Assembly: GCA_037176885.1 (NCBI GenBank)
Contig: JAWWNJ010000018.1
Span: 1,736,001-1,800,000, forward strand
Direction of reading: 5' to 3'
Length of the DNA: 64,000 bases
DNA from: Favolaschia claudopus
Taxonomy: Eukaryota > Basidiomycota > Agaricomycetes > Agaricales > Mycenaceae
This document shows positions 45,601-54,350 of this stretch, in pieces; positions within the stretch are counted from its first letter, which is position 1, and each line of letters opens with the position of its first letter. Below the pieces are notes generated by a model, which was given only the letters and a program-made list of their open reading frames with translations, was not told the DNA's origin and did not search any database. The position numbers were made by a program, and so were the translations under genes.

Positions 45601-47531
45601 AGGCTGTGTACATGGAGTCATGGGGACGAAACGGGCAGATCTCGCCGTGAGCGGATGCGAACGCCGATCCGTCACACATATGTTTCCGCTTGACAGCGGG
45701 TCGTGTAGGAGTGAGTAGATTGATGATCTCCTGTTCCTCTTTTTTCGTGATCAAGCGGAGGGGCGGCGGTGTACAGAGGTCGACTACATCGGGGCTGCAT
45801 AGATCAAGAACTTCCTGCTCCGCTTTAACGCGCCGCGGTGGGGTTTGGGGCGGAGCAGAAAAATCGCGGGTGTAAGCGCTGGCGATAACGTCATCAGCGC
45901 TTGCGTCGCTCCGAGTCGTGTTGCGGGGCAAGGTGAATGTGGAAAAATCGAATGGGTGGTCGGACGGGAACTCAAGCAGAGCAGATAGAGTCGGAACGGT
46001 ATCTGTATTCTCTGTTCCTTGAAACTCAAAGGCGGGAGCAAGGGCCGTTACTGTGGAGGAGGAGGTTGTGACGAGGGGATGAAGGATCTGCGGCTGCTTT
46101 GGATGGGCTACAGCCCAATCGAAGATCGGATGGTTCATCTGTTGGTGAGATGAAAAGGTGGATCTCAGTAATATGAAGGAAAGCATACCTCCGCAGACAA
46201 TGTGTCGAGATTGTAATCCGAGTAGCCAACAGCTACATCTAAGGTACCTGCTTGCTCGCCGATCGATATTCGCTGACATGGAACGACCCAGTCATAGTAG
46301 GTCTGAAAGGCTTGCCGTCAGTTTCGTCCCTTTCGTTCGATTCGGTAGAATCTGTACTCACCGAGTCCTTGGAACGAGCAAGAAGGTGGTATAGAACAAG
46401 GTCACGCAAAAGAGCACGACGAAACTCAGCAGATTGGTCAGCGAGCCAGCGTGCGGTTCCCAAGCCGGTACGAAATTCAACGAAGTTGAGTGCAGCAACA
46501 CCACAGCTGCCCTCGCCAGCCAACGAACGCTGGCGATCGATGAGTCCAGGCTTGATATAAGTATCGCTGATGCCCAGATGCGGCTCAAACTCGTCAAGAC
46601 CCTCAAAGACCCAACGCAGGATCGACAGAAGATCAGGCGGCACAGGCAGATGCAGGGAGTCGCCGTGCTCCAACTCGTCGAGACGCATGGTGAACACTGC
46701 AGAGTAATGGTTGCTGGTCCAAACCAAGAGTCCGATAGCGTTCACGTTTCCGGAGCGGACACGTTCGCGGACCCAGATGATGTTTTGGGAGTAATGACGT
46801 TGGCCTTGACAATGGAGTACACGGGCGTCATTAATGAAGGATGTTGGAAGGAATAGGAAGGAAGGTTCGAAGCCGAACTCTTTCTTGACGGCGCGGTTAA
46901 AGTAGATGAGCTCAGCTGCCGCATTAAGAATATCTTCCTCGACCCAGCGCTCGTCTAAAAGGCAACCGAGCGTCGAGAGCGGGACTTGCGTTACGCAAAA
47001 GCCTGCCAGAGGCTCCTTGACTTTGCAGAGCTCAAGATCTTTGACTAGATCTGGAAGCAGGAGCGGAGTCGATTTGAAGAGAGCCATGATCCCAGATGCC
47101 GCCGACAGGTGGGAAGCGTAGTTGTCGGCGTTCTGAATCAAGCGAATCTAAAGATATGTGCATTGAGCCAGGATTGTGTAGCTCAGCTGTGTAGGATGTA
47201 CCTTGCAGAGGTGGTAACAGACGACTCTGTCTTGAGCTAGCTGGATTATAACCGATCGACAGCCCTTCGCAAAAGCGGATTGCAAAGAACTTGTGATGGG
47301 GAGGAGGTCCTTGTAGCAAGGAACGACTTCATGCGCAGCAAGTGTGCTATCAGAGCTAGCAGTTGGGACTTCGTTGTGGGGAACCCAGGCTAGGACACTG
47401 TTTTCCGGGAGAAATTGGGGCAGATGGATGCCCTGAGCCTCGCCGAATGTAATGCGAGCGAGACTCTCAGCAGAAAAAAGCTCAGAAGGGTCAGGAGTCG
47501 AAAACTCGTCGTAAGTGCGAGGGCGAGACAT
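42639..47531 (-). CDS. Ulp1/C48-type cysteine protease of the DNA transposon, with SIM-like tail (split by an LTR element)
   Basis: Exon 1 starts at ATG 47531 (MSRPRTYDEF). An intron at about 47149-47201 leads to the protease domain. LDERWVEEDILNAAAELIYF corresponds to the substrate-entry segment of Ulp1 proteases. NHYSAVFTMRLDELEHGDSL supplies the catalytic His and Asp, and RQRSLAGEGSCGVAALNF supplies the oxyanion Gln and nucleophile Cys. An intron (GTACCT...CCAACAG) joins SASKQ to MNHPIFDWAVAHP. The tail has three spaced hydrophobic-acidic motifs, EVLDLCSP, DVVDLCTP and EIINLLTP, resembling SUMO-interacting motifs. The frame is cut at KRKHM by the gag-only LTR element; across the CATAT duplication it continues PSHQQMWESL to a stop at about 42639. 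The expected role is to cleave SUMO-like conjugates in the nucleus; the specificity is unknown. Confidence 0.72.
42704..42905 (-). repeat. 3' LTR (202 bp) of the gag-only gypsy-type element
   Basis: Identical by eye to 45475-45676; TG...CA ends. Confidence 0.93.
43082..45424 (-). CDS. Gypsy-type Gag protein (780 aa, CCHC zinc knuckle)
   Basis: An intact frame from ATG 45424 to a stop at 43082. The N-terminal about 350 residues are Pro/Ser/Thr-rich and likely disordered. Residues about 470-680 form a Retrotrans_gag-type capsid domain: PPKEYDGSPDAIAFHRFVKE, LSYYLTARALEFYNSKV, then FPVNFREKQRTRLRSCVQG and IYNTIGLEANQEKVVMFWRS. A CCHC knuckle (CFNCGVQGHLSRNC, about 43211-43252) lies near the C-terminus. 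It should assemble a particle and bind the element RNA through the knuckle. It ends without protease or RT, unlike normal gypsy elements. Length is above that of the chromovirus Gag next door (about 440 residues with part of the protease), and the sequences do not look closely related, so the parent element is a different lineage. Confidence 0.9.
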   Translation of the reverse strand: MPPTSSDPLSSTSTPMTDPAGRARYPLRSHARVPVPGPGMSVPRPASTAIAVSPRSGTPRPEIRASSTKPRPVSPDLLYSRAVSGGPSSRVDLPLPSGGETPSPFGGETASPSGVEPLPLGNETSPSVPSTRAPSVTPMRSELSGPVLTSAVDWGRLDEGLATPRMATPGRQASADSLTVVNSQNMLSHSTSTVSRAIQNMSVSELVSIARRHQALAQEALAAASGRGITIPRENTPDDEITNLIDIDERSAMNVPEVRQYHLVGTSRQKGKGADPRNWGAANFSDDFSERDIDAQRAAFDNFAEIRRAVKEEQHSPPPGFFDRTPIMASPEPRTPRPLLKQTKDTVASGQSIDEKIADLQAQISSLQRSRTTTPKVDLTKAQTAVKNSIDRQIGADHGARGSRPEPTPAKRVAPGSFIERTLRNAERVDGSPTPSEPSDSSNSDSESSDGSGSGRSYPSRHRRKRRSSRKKRSSHRKNKMILKPIPPKEYDGSPDAIAFHRFVKEGSNYVQLGKVPTDQRVFYLSYYLTARALEFYNSKVENDEHVWTLSEFFWGLFNFCFPVNFREKQRTRLRSCVQGTKSVLIHKAEWERIYNTIGLEANQEKVVMFWRSLNADIRKEMFRDKLDPETSSWAEVTAGAESAEIIVKVDDDNDEIDMAGSSKTQSKPDDQKLDSDSNGKRRNGGRVISVSSAEPEPSTTGSKSRDSGKHLSVKKRNEYLAAGLCFNCGVQGHLSRNCPELNTMVSKGGPPGFASHAVDFALNVDHDALLESTEVLEHF
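45475..45676 (-). repeat. 5' LTR (202 bp) of the gag-only gypsy-type element
   Basis: Flanked on the right by the CATAT duplication (45677-45681). Confidence 0.93.
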
Positions 47532-47820
47532 TGGGGAACGAGGAAACAGAGGGTCGGGCGACTTTCCTTACATTTAAAAGCTTTAAAATTCATATGATTT
47601 GCAGTCGGCTCTGGTATCAGAGTTTGATCAATGACAGCCTGAGTACTTATTTGAGCGCTGGATGTGAAGGTAAAGAGAGTGGATTGTGCTGCCTCATAGC
47701 TCCTAGTAGTTTGCGTGGTCGATATACAGCTTACAGGAGAGCCCAACGAGCAGAAGTTTTCGGTGTGAAAGCCGTGAGATGAGTGTTTGGACAGAGAAGT
47801 TCGAACTGATAAGATGACGT

Positions 47821-49143
47821 TCAGAGCGGGCCGGAAAGATAATCATAGATAAGGACGTGAAGGGTTGCCAAATAGAACTTTGCTATTTGGCAACCCCAAA
47901 CATGCTGGCAACCGGGTTGCCAAATAGAATTATCCGAAATTTCTTCGGGTTCATGCAATTGAAATCTTCGTAACGAAAGTCTTGTGGCAAGGGAATCATC
48001 AATGATCACTAGATGTGCGCCATTGTCAATCAGCGCCGATACTTGTACGGGCAGGAGCGACCCAGGGCCATCCATCAGACAGCCCCAGAACAGGTGTGGG
48101 GACGTGGGCGTGGAGGAGATACTCACAGTACTGCGGTCTCCAATGTCGAGTGAATCTTCGTCTTCACTCTCGCTGAGTACGGGGGGAACGATGGCGGCAA
48201 TTGTCTTCGACGTCGTAGCCGTCGCAGAGGCGGGGGCTTTGCCTTTAGCGCGACGTGTGTCGTTGCAGAGTTTCTCCGTCACGATGACGACATTGTCGAC
48301 GCTCGCCGGATTCTCGCAGTCTGAAGCATAGTGCCCTGCATAAGGTTTCCTACAGCGCATGCAGCCATCGTGCTTCCTGAGCAGCTCGCGCTCGTCGTCG
48401 GTCAGCTTTGGGGGATACTTGGACGAGGAGCCTGTGCCACCACCGTTGGCGGCAGGCTTGTTATCGCCCTTAGCCTGGCGCTTCGACCCGCGCTCGCTAT
48501 CGTAGCTGGCTTGCTTGCGCTTGTTCTCTTTGTTTTGCTCGGCGATGAGGCGGCGCTGTGTAGCGATCTCGCGGCGCAAGGCTTCGTCGATCTTGTTGAC
48601 AGCGCGAACCCACTTCTGGACAGGTACGTTTTCAGTCGCGTTCAGTTTTTTTATGTCTGCGTCTTGCAGGTAGCGGTAGCGAAGCTCATCCGTCATGCCA
48701 GCCACGAGTTGATGACGGATCGCAACGTCGTCCATGGGGTCGTCGGTGTCGGCGAGAAGGGAGGTGTGTGCGAGGAGGGAAGTAGCAAACTCATCGAACT
48801 TCTGGTCGTCGTTCATGCGCATAGTCAAGACCGTTGTTCGCAGATCAGTCTGCCAATCGTCATCGAGGAGAGTCTCGCGTAGTTCGGTCATGAAAGCAGT
48901 AAAGGTCATTTTGGAGTATCGTTCGCGGGACTTGGTAGGGCGGAGCATATTCACGATGTGTTGCTCCATGAAGCAGCCAAAGATCGTGGCCACCTGTTTT
49001 TCTTCGGCGGTGTCTTTCAGAATGAAAAAATTGCGGCAAGCGTTATCGAATTCGTCGAGGATCATGGGAGTTAGCTTTCCCTTGTGAAGGGTGGGCAGTT
49101 TGTTTGGATGGCGTTCAACGGAAGCGAATTCACTAGGGGACAT
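47821..49143 (-). CDS. Chromovirus Gag-protease half (truncated by the DNA transposon)
   Basis: The Gag domain (residues about 20-200: MILDEFDNACRNFF, YSKMTFTAFMTELRETLLDD, DQKFDEFATSLLAHTSLLAD) is followed by a basic region. A CCHC-type knuckle with wider spacing follows (CMRCRKPYAGHYASDC). The start of the aspartic protease has active site ALIDNGAHLVIID; this DNG form replaces the more common D-S/T-G. The element frame ends at EPEEIS (47936); the last about 38 residues to the stop at 47821 are read from the transposon end (DNSIWQPGCQHVW). The start at 49143 is the first ATG of the frame, leaving a leader of about 456 bp from the 5' LTR. The rest of the polyprotein is at 34561-31030. Confidence 0.88.
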   Translation of the reverse strand: MSPSEFASVERHPNKLPTLHKGKLTPMILDEFDNACRNFFILKDTAEEKQVATIFGCFMEQHIVNMLRPTKSRERYSKMTFTAFMTELRETLLDDDWQTDLRTTVLTMRMNDDQKFDEFATSLLAHTSLLADTDDPMDDVAIRHQLVAGMTDELRYRYLQDADIKKLNATENVPVQKWVRAVNKIDEALRREIATQRRLIAEQNKENKRKQASYDSERGSKRQAKGDNKPAANGGGTGSSSKYPPKLTDDERELLRKHDGCMRCRKPYAGHYASDCENPASVDNVVIVTEKLCNDTRRAKGKAPASATATTSKTIAAIVPPVLSESEDEDSLDIGDRSTVSISSTPTSPHLFWGCLMDGPGSLLPVQVSALIDNGAHLVIIDDSLATRLSLRRFQLHEPEEISDNSIWQPGCQHVWGCQIAKFYLATLHVLIYDYLSGPL

Positions 49144-49599
49144 GATGACGGGACTTGATAGTGACGAATCCGAGGAGTCAGAGGAGGATTGACGTCGGTG
49201 GCGGGGAGGCGGGGTGGGCGGGGGGCTTTCGGGGGTTTTGGGAGGGTCGGACAGTGGAGATGAAGGATCACGGTCTGGGGGTTCTTCTCCGTGAGGAGAT
49301 ACACTGCCTGTCCTTGCCGCGCGGCGGGTTTGGAGAGGCGTGGGCGTGGATGGGGCGCGGCGACTCAGGTTGGCGTGCAGGGACGTGGTGGGGGGGTGAC
49401 GTGGCCCTAAAAGGAAAGACGGTGGTGAGCTTACAGCCCGTCGTCGTGCTTGTAGGGAGGGTGGGTGGGATTGAACCCTGTCGTTCGAGCCCTTGAAGGG
49501 TTGTCGAGGGCGACGGAGGCAAATTTGGGATCAGACGGAGGCAGATCTTGTAGATCTTTGCCCGTCGTCCCGATACAACGATTGTAGTTCAAAAAAAAG

Positions 49600-49782
49600 T
49601 GGAAACTCACCCTATGTCCTAGGGGGAGAAACACTAGAGTAAAGGTCTTGAAGGTCACAACAGAACAGAACTGGATCGGTGTATGATATTCGAGGTAACA
49701 GTAGCGTAGATGATGGTAAAGGTAGAGAAAAAAGGTATGTGACCGTAACATGCGTGACGTGAGTGAATCCAGCGGGTTTACA
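49600..49782 (-). repeat. 5' LTR (183 bp) of the chromovirus
   Basis: Identical to 30649-30831 by eye. The flanking CTCTC duplication lies at 49783-49787. The primer-binding site just inside (below 49600) was not identified. Confidence 0.93.
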
Positions 49783-49787
49783 CTCTC

Positions 49788-50208
49788 GCGTCTAAATTTG
49801 AATTCAAATTAGATTGTCGCTTGTTTCACGCATGCAACGAGCTGGTTGTAAAATTTTTGGCTTGATGTGCATACTACTTGTTCTCGACCTAGCTATAATA
49901 TGTGAGAATGATGCAGGGGTAGGATACAACCTTGGATAGAACTATAATATTTTAGATTGGTGACCGAGATGCTGATCTGCATATGCATGAGCGGACAAAA
50001 TTGAGCTCATGTAACGGTATATATATTCATCTACTTTCCGTCTCGCTATTCAGGAATCAAGCGCCGGTAGTGGCCGGTGCATTTTCTACATTACAGCCTG
50101 AAGTTTAGAGAGAGGGATGTCTCCGGGGTCCTGACATTTCCAAAATGTCAATCCATCACGCCAATCACAAATGCCGCAGTGCCGTCTCGCCTAAACCAAG
50201 CTGTCCAC
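49788..50208. other. No recognised gene
   Basis: AT-rich spacer right of the chromovirus; no motif seen. Confidence 0.4.
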
Positions 50209-50529
50209 TCCGTCTCTGCCATTCTGCCTCTGCAACCCCGGACTCCTTCTTCCGGACCCCACAGTGAAAGTGAAATATCCTAACCAAGAAATCGGCAATG
50301 GCCAGGCGACATTGATGCTGCTGCACAGCCACAGGTCCGAGTGATCCGCAATCAAAAGCGCAAAATTGCCGGAAAACCGATTTTTCGAAGTTTTGCTCCA
50401 GTACGTTTGTAGATTACCTTCTTGCAATGCTATTTACACAATCCCAAGATGTCTCAATGAAAACTGACGTGACAGTATCAATTACCAAATTGGGACTGCG
50501 ACTTGTCACGAAGTTCGGTCCGCAACCAT
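50209..50529. mobile_element. Truncated end of the TGGTTGCGGACCGAACTTCG element family
   Basis: About 320 bp are similar to 57995-58321, the right end of the large TA element in the integrase gene, including the terminal TTCGGTCCGCAACCA followed by TA (50528-50529). No matching left end was found, so this is a fragment. Confidence 0.7.
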
Positions 50530-51100
50530 AATACAGGCAACACATTGCACTTGCCATATTTGGCACAGGTATTCCAGGTGTTTGGGTAAATCAATAGGAG
50601 TTACATATACTGTACTTGGACACCAAGGGGCAGCAGGTATTTCGACTCCCTAGACCAGACCCACTCAAATACATATCTATGGCTACTTGAAAGTGAAGGT
50701 GAGTCAAAAAATTCCTTTTTTGGGTGCTGGGTGTGAGTGTTATAAATAGGACTGAGTGGCGGAAATGCTGAAAGCCCATTAAATGGTAATGCAGGGCTAG
50801 AGGTGGCGGTTGTCAGTGATGATTGTGTACATCAATTGTTTCGTGGAGGTCCTCGGTTCAACGTTCAACTCCCACCATAGGTTCTACGTTGGCTGTTTCT
50901 CATTTTTTTTTTTTTCCTTCCTCGGTTTCCCCCAAGTCAAATTGTTCTCGGGTTTCCCCCTCGCCTACTTCCTTTGCTCTGTACCCTTGGTTCCCTCGCA
51001 ATCAGGTATAGCAAGCTCACGCCTAGCAGATAGCATAAATATTATTATCTAGTGCGGAGAGCTCCCCACTAATTTCTTGCGTCTTACCCGGTGGATTCAG

Positions 51101-53900
51101 AAGAACAGTTAGGTCCGATTGTTCACCCGTCCGTGATGCTCGACGAGATTGCGATTGAAGGTCGGCCGCGGTACGATGATCGTACCAACATGGTGGTGGG
51201 AGTTTGCCGACAGCATGGGCACAAGCTGCCATTGGAGCTTGGTACAGAGGACGATTTGAATGTTTTGTGTAAAGGAATAAAGGACGGAAAGGCTCACCTA
51301 GCTCGCGAGGTATGGTGTGTTCTTGTTCCGCTTGAGGGTACTCATTCATACCTCTTCTTTGATTTTTGTTACAGGCGACGGTGGCGGCACTGGGGCTATT
51401 GACGCCGCATCCACGGCTCTACGCAGCTCGACCGATTCTCTTCTCTGCGGATTGCAAGAGGGAGAGCGGCCCAGAGCATGCCGTCAATATTTTGCATCCT
51501 TTGAAGAGAGCTATCAAAAACAAGTCGCAACAGGGAAATACGACCTACCGCGCTGTGTGCTTTGCATCTGACGGGGAGGGGCGACGCGGGAAAGCGTTGG
51601 TGATAGAGTTCATGAACCGCGAACTCAATCCCGAGTCCCCAATCCATCCACTGCTTTCGGGGCTTGAGTTTATGAACCTGCTTGTAGGAGAAGACGACAT
51701 TACCCCGGACAAGGATGCAAAACATGTCTTGAAGTGTCTGCGCAACCTCACAATGCGTGATGCAGGCATCAAGATTCGTGGCTTCAGTATTACTCTAGGT
51801 CTCATCAAAGAGCACCTTCGTCGCGACGAATTCCTTGACAAGACAATTCGAGCCTTTCTCAATCCTCGTGATAGACAGGATGTTCTCACCGCATTCTCCC
51901 TTCTCGAGGCCATTTAGGAGCTTCCTGATCCTCCGCACGACTCCAGCCCATCGTTTTCGCGCGGCCGTGAAGCGCTCCAAATCTTCGGGAGGTTAGGGTA
52001 TTATCTGATGATGCCTTATGTCAACGTGGACCTCGACCTCAGCGCGCAGCTCACTTACCTCAGTGCTGCTGCCCATCTGCTGATGGATTTGTATGCACAC
52101 GACAGTGCTCGGACGGACTTCATGCCTGCGCAAACCTATTACGTCAATATCATGATGATGATCAAGAATGCATACTTCTGTGTGGCAAAGACAAAGGTCG
52201 ACATACCAGAAGGGAAATTCTGGCTCATTTTGCTGGGCACAGATCGCTTGGAGATTTTCTACGGTCTCCTGCGAAGCGCTATCGGTCCGGACTCCAACGT
52301 AGATCTTCTCCAGCTTGCGAATCGAGCATCAGGACTTGCGGAAATTGCGGTGATCTTGGCTGCTCACCCAGAATGGGATTGAGCTCCTCGTCGTCTGAAA
52401 CTGCCCACGATCAGAGAGGCGGGAGAGGTGCTTGACTCTCGATTTGATGCGTCTTGGCGCGGTGATGTTGACGTTCGCAATGTCACCCTCCTCACTTGCT
52501 GGGTTCGTGGCCGAGAACTGATTGAAGACTTCATCCCCGCGACACGCGAAGTGTTTGAGCGCATGGCAGCGCAAGGCGTCGATATATTTTCGCCGTGTGG
52601 AAAGCCGCTGTTGGAGGCATACGATGAGGAGGACATTGAAGCAGCATATGCGGCTCTTACCGTAGAAGCCAAATATCCCGCAGCTGCGTCAGAAGAGATT
52701 CTGCAGTCGGAGCCGACGTACGCAGGAGAAGACGATATTGAAGATGCAATGGCTGTGGAGGAGCCTCGCGGAGGATTCGAGACTCACCTCACCGTGAACG
52801 GCAGCAATCTTACCAAAGCCAAAGCCCTTCGCTTGGCAATGGCGGGATTGATTGCTCCTCGCGCTTCGACGGATCGCACTAAACGGGTGGCATCCATCCC
52901 GTGCCACGAAGACACAGGGATTTATGACGAAGGAGCCCCCATCCTTGGTGGACCATGCCTTCGCATCGAGAACCCGATCTGCGTATTGGTTCGCTGCGAG
53001 GAGCGGCTGTTCCTGAGTATTGGGGCGATAAACAGAATGTCCTGGGGTTCTGAAAAGGTTCAGGAGATCAGCATTGATATGTTGGCAGACGGAGAAACAA
53101 AGATTTCCTTTGAAATGATGTGTCTCGTTCGGACGACGGTGGAAGATGACCCGACGGAGAGGTATGACTGGCGATGGTCCCGAGACATGGACAACGTCTT
53201 CTTTGACATTCCAGGCCGCCTGGTCCAACCAATCAACCCGACAGTATCCGTCCGAGGATCCAAGCCGACCTACCTTTTTGAAAGCCCCAATCTCATGGTC
53301 TTCGCAAGTACTCTCCTGGAGCGGCTCAAGTCAGCAGATATCAAGCACCTGCCAACAACATCTCGTACCAAATCGTTCCCATATCGAATCGAGGGTAAGC
53401 TTGACCACGTTGGCATATTGACGATGTTCTCATCTGACTTGACCTATCAGGAAAGGCATGCTTCTTATGTGAACACGACACGAACGATCGGAGCGTTGAT
53501 CTGGACCCACCGAACTGTTGTCAAAAATGCAATCCACCCGTGGCACTCAATGTCGCACACCCTCAGCGAATTCTGGAGCATAACGGAGCTCACTTACTCT
53601 ATGATCCACATATCAACCGACAGCACGAGTATTGCGGGCTGTGCCTGCGCCCTGCACAGATGTGCACTTTCTTTCTCAGGAGACCTAACGGAAACCGCAG
53701 GTTGATTGGGAGAGGTCGACCTGTCAGCGGAAGATGGACTTCCGATATGCAGTGGCAGCAGAGTCAACGTCGAGCTCCCCGTGTTCGAATGTGCCGGTGG
53801 TGTGCCCGATCTGCGGACCTAGGAAACCAGCTGTGTGGAAATATTGGTGAATACCTCCGCCTCAGTCAGTTGCATGGAGAGACCTGTTGACACGGTGAGC
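51101..53900 (+). pseudogene. Degenerate transposase-like gene (P-element/THAP9-like suspected)
   Basis: The first visible exon begins at about 51101 after a TTCAG acceptor; an intron (51310-51374, GTATGG...TTACAG) restores frame to ATVAALGLL. The long frame then runs to about 53560 with in-frame stops TAG at 51915-51917 and TGA at 52380-52382, and a frameshift near 53560 leads into HNGAHLLYDPHINRQHEYCG. Landmarks: ILFSADCKRESG, CFASDGEGRRGKAL, LGTDRLEIFYGLLRS and LAAHPEWD, then a C-terminal cysteine-rich part (CGLCLRPAQMC, later CSNVPVVCPIC in another frame). Acidic residues spread in this way, with a DRLE-x-FYG motif, recall the RNase-H fold of P-element-type transposases; I hold that assignment loosely. 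The 5' part and element ends were not found. Confidence 0.6.
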
Positions 53901-54350
53901 AAGACGACAAAAAAAGAATTCAACAGTATCGCACCAGCCAAGAAAAACAACTCGACAACGGTGTACACCCCAGTCCCGGGGAAAGTTTCGTTGTTTGCTC
54001 GCATTACCTCGCATGCTAGGCCGCTCCTATCACAGTTGACGCGCTTGCGGATCCACTTCACTAAATCCGCAAGAAAAGACCACTTGGGACTGTAGAAGTC
54101 GGGAGAAGGAGGAGGCAAGTCGCTGCGAGACTTCGCCCATTTTGGCTGGGTGTTTGATCAGTTCAAATAGATTTAGAGAGAAAACAACGCACTTGAAAGA
54201 CAAGATCAGAGCTCAAAAATACAAGAACATGGTCTTCAAACACGAGCGCCAGGCCGACCCGCGCTCGCCGAACCTGGGCCACTTCAGCAATGGATCAATG
54301 AGTTGCATATAATATCACATACCTTTTTGTGTACAAACTTTATGGTCGAT
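53901..54350. other. No recognised gene
   Basis: Relics of the preceding pseudogene may continue at the left edge; otherwise no motif. Confidence 0.35.

Larger units (their letters stand above)
42704..45676 (-). mobile_element. Gypsy-type LTR element encoding Gag only
   Basis: Identical 202-bp LTRs (42704-42905, 45475-45676) and the 5-bp duplication CATAT (42699-42703, 45677-45681). The LTR ends are TGTGACGG and CCGTCACA, an 8-bp inverted pair. A purine tract GGAGGGCGGA precedes the 3' LTR on the minus strand. Between the gag stop and the 3' LTR only about 180 bp remain, so no pol exists. The intact long gag and identical LTRs point to recent mobilisation in trans. Confidence 0.92.
34562..47935 (-). 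mobile_element. 13.4-kb TIR DNA transposon with Ulp1-like protease, 9-bp duplication, no known transposase
   Basis: The ends GGATAATTCTATTTGGCAAC and its mirror form 26-bp perfect inverted repeats. GAAATTTCT is duplicated at 34553-34561 and 47936-47944. Each end also folds on itself: TTCTATTTGGCAACCC recurs inverted about 60 bp inward. About 10.4 kb remain without the gag-only insert and about 5.8 kb without both LTR inserts. The genes lie on the minus strand: a Ulp1-like protease gene, an uncertain 224-residue frame and a multi-exon unknown gene. A 9-bp duplication is usual for Mutator-like elements, and some plant Mutator-like elements carry Ulp1 genes; I infer a MULE-like element, but found no transposase. 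Confidence 0.85.
30649..49782 (-). mobile_element. Ty3/gypsy chromovirus with three nested elements
   Basis: Identical 183-bp LTRs lie at 30649-30831 and 49600-49782, flanked by the 5-bp duplication CTCTC (30644-30648, 49783-49787). Read on the minus strand the LTR is TGTAAACCCG...GTTTCCA. A purine tract (GGAGGGGGAGGG, about 30833-30845) precedes the 3' LTR. The Gag-protease half (49143-47936) and the RT-RNaseH-integrase-chromodomain half (34561-31030) are separated by a 13.4-kb DNA transposon; without it and one duplication copy the retroelement is about 5.75 kb. Identical LTRs indicate a young insertion. Confidence 0.93.

Noticed and set aside
34562..47935. hAT or Tc1/mariner origin for the 13.4-kb transposon
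   Set aside because: The duplication is 9 bp (not 8 or TA) and the ends do not match the hAT-type AGGCCCC or the TA-flanked families seen here.
49155..49496. 113-residue plus-strand frame next to the chromovirus 5' LTR
   Set aside because: Gly/Trp-rich frame lying opposite the element leader; no motif.
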